Shown one piece after another: positions 15,336 to 17,850 of a stretch of DNA of 17,850 nt. The translations under genes and the position numbers were made by a program. The stretch is from positions 1 through 17,850 of the forward strand of contig JAJONP010000024.1 of the NCBI GenBank assembly GCA_021323555.1, read 5' to 3'. This DNA is from Gammaproteobacteria bacterium. GTDB taxonomy: Bacteria; Pseudomonadota; Gammaproteobacteria; DSM-16500. Within the stretch, counting starts at the first letter, position 1; the number at the start of each line of letters is the position of its first letter. Under the pieces are notes generated by a model, which was not told where the DNA came from, ran no database searches, and saw nothing but the letters and a program-made list of their open reading frames with translations.

Positions 15336-16049
15336 ATGCAAACAGCTTTTCTTCAAAATGTTCATCTATTTTCGCGAGCTTCAACAATCAGCTTGCAACG
15401 ACTTTCCTATGTTCTTAAACAGCATTCTTATAAAAAAGGTGCTGTTATTCTGGATCATTATCAAAGCCAGCAAACATTTTTATACGTTATACAGGGGTGG
15501 GTAAAGCTATTTAAAGAAAGTTCTGAGGGAGAAGAGATTATCCTCGATGTGCTGACTCGAAACCATTATTGTGGCGAGACTTTCCTTTTTAAATTTCAAG
15601 AGCAAGATGCTTATACGGCAAAATCTATTTCAGATCTTGAAGTTTTCACTTTACCAATGGGATTGTTAAAACAGGTGATAATCTCCGATCACAATTTGTC
15701 CCTAAATTTTTTAAAGGAAACCCTACAAAAACAAAATGAATTAAATATATCGCTTGAGCACTTATCTATTCAGAATGCAATGCAACGAATCGGCTGTTTC
15801 CTATTGCGGCTACGTACTGAGAGAGATGTTCAAAAAAATATAAGGTTAATCTTACCTTATGATAAAACCTTATTGGCATCACGCTTAGGGATGAGGCCAG
15901 AAACTTTTTCCCGTGCCTTAGCAAAACTTACAAAACAATATGGCATACAAGTTAATAATGAGTTTGTTGAAATTCCTCAGCCATTTAAGTTGATCCACTA
16001 TGTTTGCCAGCACTGCTCTCAAATCTTCCCCTGCAATTTAATAGAATAA
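15336..16049 (+). CDS. Crp/Fnr-family transcriptional regulator
   Basis: This 237-aa protein has an N-terminal cyclic-nucleotide-binding-type beta roll (about 5-125), a dimer helix (about 125-160) and a C-terminal winged helix (about 170-215). The recognition helix reads R-P-E189-T-F-S192-R193, carrying the E-x-x-S-R that in FNR reads TTGAT half-sites. Boxes of that type lie ahead of the BON, CBS and Hsp20 genes around it, so it is probably their local activator. The N-terminal Fe-S cysteines of FNR are missing. Instead there is an unusual C-terminal C224-x2-C227-x5-C233 cluster, plus C79 and C154, which could bind metal or sense redox state. The ATG lacks a clear ribosome binding site, and a strong sigma-70 promoter lies upstream. 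Confidence 0.88.
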   Translation: MQTAFLQNVHLFSRASTISLQRLSYVLKQHSYKKGAVILDHYQSQQTFLYVIQGWVKLFKESSEGEEIILDVLTRNHYCGETFLFKFQEQDAYTAKSISDLEVFTLPMGLLKQVIISDHNLSLNFLKETLQKQNELNISLEHLSIQNAMQRIGCFLLRLRTERDVQKNIRLILPYDKTLLASRLGMRPETFSRALAKLTKQYGIQVNNEFVEIPQPFKLIHYVCQHCSQIFPCNLIE

Positions 16050-16166
16050 ATTTATAGGATTGACGTCTGATTAAATGCGGATGCTATATAGTTTACATGT
16101 TCAAACGGTTAATGATAAATCAGATTTTCTGAAACTTAATTAAACTATCAAAGGCGGGTTTATATA

Positions 16167-16180
16167 TTGACTTTAATCAA
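16167..16180. promoter_or_regulatory. FNR-type box upstream of the Hsp20 gene
   Basis: TTGACTTTAATCAA differs from the FNR consensus by one base. A centre at -41.5 gives a -10 of TATTTT (16203-16208), a transcript start near 16215 and a leader of about 33 bases. No heat-shock sigma-32 promoter is obvious. Confidence 0.72.
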
Positions 16181-16247
16181 GGATATTTTTTGAATTATAA
16201 GGTATTTTTATTTGGTTAAATTTTTAACTTCGAAAGGGAGATTGATC

Positions 16248-16748
16248 ATGGATTTATTAAATATCAAAAAGAATATTCCGTCTGCTCTTGTTAAACACAC
16301 CCATAAACATAATCCTTTTTGGCCATTACAAAGTGCTTTGGATAAAGCAATGGGGGACTTTTATGGATGGTTTGAACCTTTTAATTTTCCCACTGAACGC
16401 TTTGAAAATCTTTCATTGATCCCGGCTGTCGATATCGTAGATGACAAAGATCAATTTAAAATTGAAGTCGAAATGCCAGGCATGAGTGAAGAAGACGTTA
16501 AGGCTTCTATTGACAGTGGCATTCTCACTATTAAAGGTGAAAAAACCACTTCTAGGCAAGACAAAGATAAAAATTACAGAATGCGGGAAATCAGCTATGG
16601 TAGTTATGAACGCAATATCTCATTGCCTGATACTGTTGATGTGGATAAAGCCAAAGCTTCTTTTAAAAAAGGTATGTTGTGGATAACACTACCTAAAAAA
16701 CCCGAATGTGCTAAAAAATGCCGTACTATTGAAGTTGAAAAAGCGTAA
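16248..16748 (+). CDS. Small heat-shock protein (Hsp20/alpha-crystallin family)
   Basis: ATG 16248 is chosen because GGGAG lies 7 bases upstream; an earlier in-frame start at 16212 lacks one. The 166-aa product has a variable N-terminal arm (1-55), an alpha-crystallin domain (about 58-150) starting P-A-V-D-I-V-D-D and including V-E-M-P-G-M-S-E-E-D-V, I-L-T-I-K-G-E-K and G-x-L-x-I-T-L-P-K, and a short tail with I-E-V, the I/V-x-I/V motif used in oligomer assembly. It is an ATP-independent holdase of the cytoplasm that keeps unfolding proteins soluble. An FNR-type box upstream suggests control by the neighbouring Crp/Fnr protein. A terminator separates it from the SDR gene. Confidence 0.93.
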   Translation: MDLLNIKKNIPSALVKHTHKHNPFWPLQSALDKAMGDFYGWFEPFNFPTERFENLSLIPAVDIVDDKDQFKIEVEMPGMSEEDVKASIDSGILTIKGEKTTSRQDKDKNYRMREISYGSYERNISLPDTVDVDKAKASFKKGMLWITLPKKPECAKKCRTIEVEKA

Positions 16749-16766
16749 TTGCTCAATTCTAGCTTT

Positions 16767-16788
16767 TCTTCATAGAGTGAAGATTTTT
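16767..16788 (+). terminator. Rho-independent terminator after the Hsp20 gene
   Basis: TCTTCA and TGAAGA form a 6-bp stem around TAGAG, followed directly by TTTTT. It lies 19 bases after the stop codon. The stem is short, so read-through into the SDR gene is possible. Confidence 0.55.
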
Positions 16789-16813
16789 AGCATTTATCAG
16801 AGAAAATGACGCT

Positions 16814-17587
16814 ATGACAAACCGAGTAAAAGATAAAGTGGTCATCGTTACAGGAGGGGCTTTGGGTATCGGGCAAGCAGCTTGTTATCTGCTTGCCCAA
16901 GAAGGCGCAAAAGTGGCTGTAACAGATATTAATCCTGTTGAAGGAGAAAAAGTTAAGAAGCAAATTACCGATGAAGGCGGTATTGCTGAATTTTGGTCTA
17001 TGGATACAAGCCATGAAGAAGACGTTTCTAAAGTATTTTCTGAAGTCAATAAAACCTTTGGGAAAATTGACGTATTAGTGAATAATGCTGGCATTGCAGG
17101 TGTTAATAAACCTACTGACGAAATCGACGAAGCAGAGTGGGATAAGGTTATTAACGTGAATGTTAAAGGTGTTTTCTTTTGTACAAAGCATGTTATCCCT
17201 TATATGAAGAAAAATGATAGCGGCAGTATTATTAATCTGTCTTCAATTTATGGCATCATCAGCGCGCCTGATATTCCCCCCTACCATGCTTCAAAAGGGG
17301 CAGTATGATTAATGACCAAAACTGATGCTCTTTTATATGCAAAATATAAGATTCGAGTGAATTCGATACATCCCGGCTATATTTGGACACCTCTGGTAGA
17401 AAGTTTGGCTAAAGCTGCCCCTCAGGGAATAGAAGCTTTTCGCACCTTTATTGATGGATTGCATCCTCTTGGCCATATTGGAGAGCCCAATGATATTGGA
17501 TATGGAATAGTTTATCTTGCTTCTGAGGAATCTAAATTTATTACTGGCAGTGAGTTAATAATTGATGGGGGGTATACTGCTAGATAA
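16814..17587 (+). pseudogene. SDR-family oxidoreductase interrupted by an in-frame stop
   Basis: One frame encodes a full-length classical short-chain dehydrogenase/reductase of 257 codons, except that codon 166 (17309-17311) is TGA. The first part has the cofactor motif T-G-G-A-L-G-I-G, an Asp at the end of beta-2 (V-T-D-I-N, favouring NAD), N-N-A-G and the catalytic Y-H-A-S-K. The part after the stop has the expected H-P-G-Y-I-W-T-P-L and the closing I-I-D-G-G-Y-T. Homologues usually have a basic residue after S-K-G-A-V, so CGA to TGA is the simplest origin. A product ending at the stop would lack the last beta strand and the substrate-loop region. An ATG at 17318 follows GGGG and could restart the C-terminal 90 residues, but that piece alone lacks the cofactor site. 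Substrate unknown. Confidence 0.85.
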
Positions 17588-17708
17588 ATTTTTACGCTAA
17601 GTTTTCCTCACACACTGGGTTTATTGCTAGGATTGAGGGCAGTTTTTTGAGTGCTTATTTCCGAGTGGTGGGGTATTGCATATATAGCCTAGCACTGTAG
17701 AATTTTTT

Positions 17709-17850
17709 CTATTGCAAAAGTATGCTTGTATAACCTAAAGTATCGTTATGTAGTTAGAAATACGCTACTGTATCTTATTGTTTTACTATGGATGCGAATG
17801 TGGTGATCTGTAGCCCAATAAAGGGACAGGGAAAGGTGGTATTTTCTTAG
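17709..17850 (+). repeat. Repeat copy 3 (5' part, cut by the right edge)
   Basis: The sequence matches the left arm of the other two copies: GTATGCTTGTATAACCTAAAG, TAGTTAGAAATAC, TATCTTATTGTTTTACTATG, then GTGATCTGTAGCCCAATAAA and GGTGGTATTTTCTTAG. By alignment to copy 2, its tRNA-Lys segment should begin about 30 bases beyond the window edge. The 120 bases between the SDR gene and this copy show no feature. Confidence 0.75.

Overview
This window looks like accessory DNA of a Legionella or close Legionellales relative. The evidence is indirect. It has AT-rich DNA with very large, eukaryote-like repeat proteins, an OTU-type cysteine-protease candidate with a long helical insertion, and small membrane or coiled-coil proteins with no recognisable bacterial housekeeping role, all of which fit Dot/Icm-type effectors. 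It also has a stress cassette of a BON, CBS, host-attachment, Crp/Fnr, Hsp20 and SDR type. No phylogenetic marker gene is present, so the genus call is an inference.

Layout. (1) 1-2788: the 3' part of a gene for an OTU-like putative deubiquitinase, open at the left edge, followed 40 bases later by a small helical protein with a Myc-like nuclear-localisation motif. (2) 2789-4186: about 1.4 kb without a gene, holding a faint transposase relic, a repeat of about 500 bp with the 3' half of a tRNA-Lys gene embedded in it, and a hairpin ahead of the next gene. (3) 4187-12212: two putative effector genes, a 371-aa membrane-hairpin protein and a 2276-aa protein with two kinase-like modules, ankyrin repeats, leucine-rich repeats and about ten HEAT repeats. 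(4) 12213-13190: a frameshifted IS3-family orfA relic, then a second copy of the tRNA-Lys-bearing repeat. (5) 13191-17587: the stress cassette. (6) 17709 to the right edge: a third copy of the repeat, cut off just before its predicted tRNA-Lys segment.

Two points stand out. First, three copies of the same repeat divide the window into modules (effector module about 9.2 kb, stress module about 5.2 kb) with similar ends and unrelated cargo. The embedded 45-nt tRNA-Lys 3' half is 43/45 identical between the two complete copies, while the flanks have diverged. This looks like stacked integration events at a tRNA-Lys attachment site, or a tRNA-derived repeat, with no integrase visible in either complete module. 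Second, the stress module appears to be a self-contained regulon. It encodes a Crp/Fnr regulator whose recognition helix carries the FNR-type E-x-x-S-R, and near-perfect FNR boxes (TTGAY-N4-ATCAA) lie upstream of the BON, CBS and Hsp20 genes at similar distances.

Decay is visible: an in-frame TGA interrupts the SDR gene right after its catalytic motif, and the transposase relics are broken.
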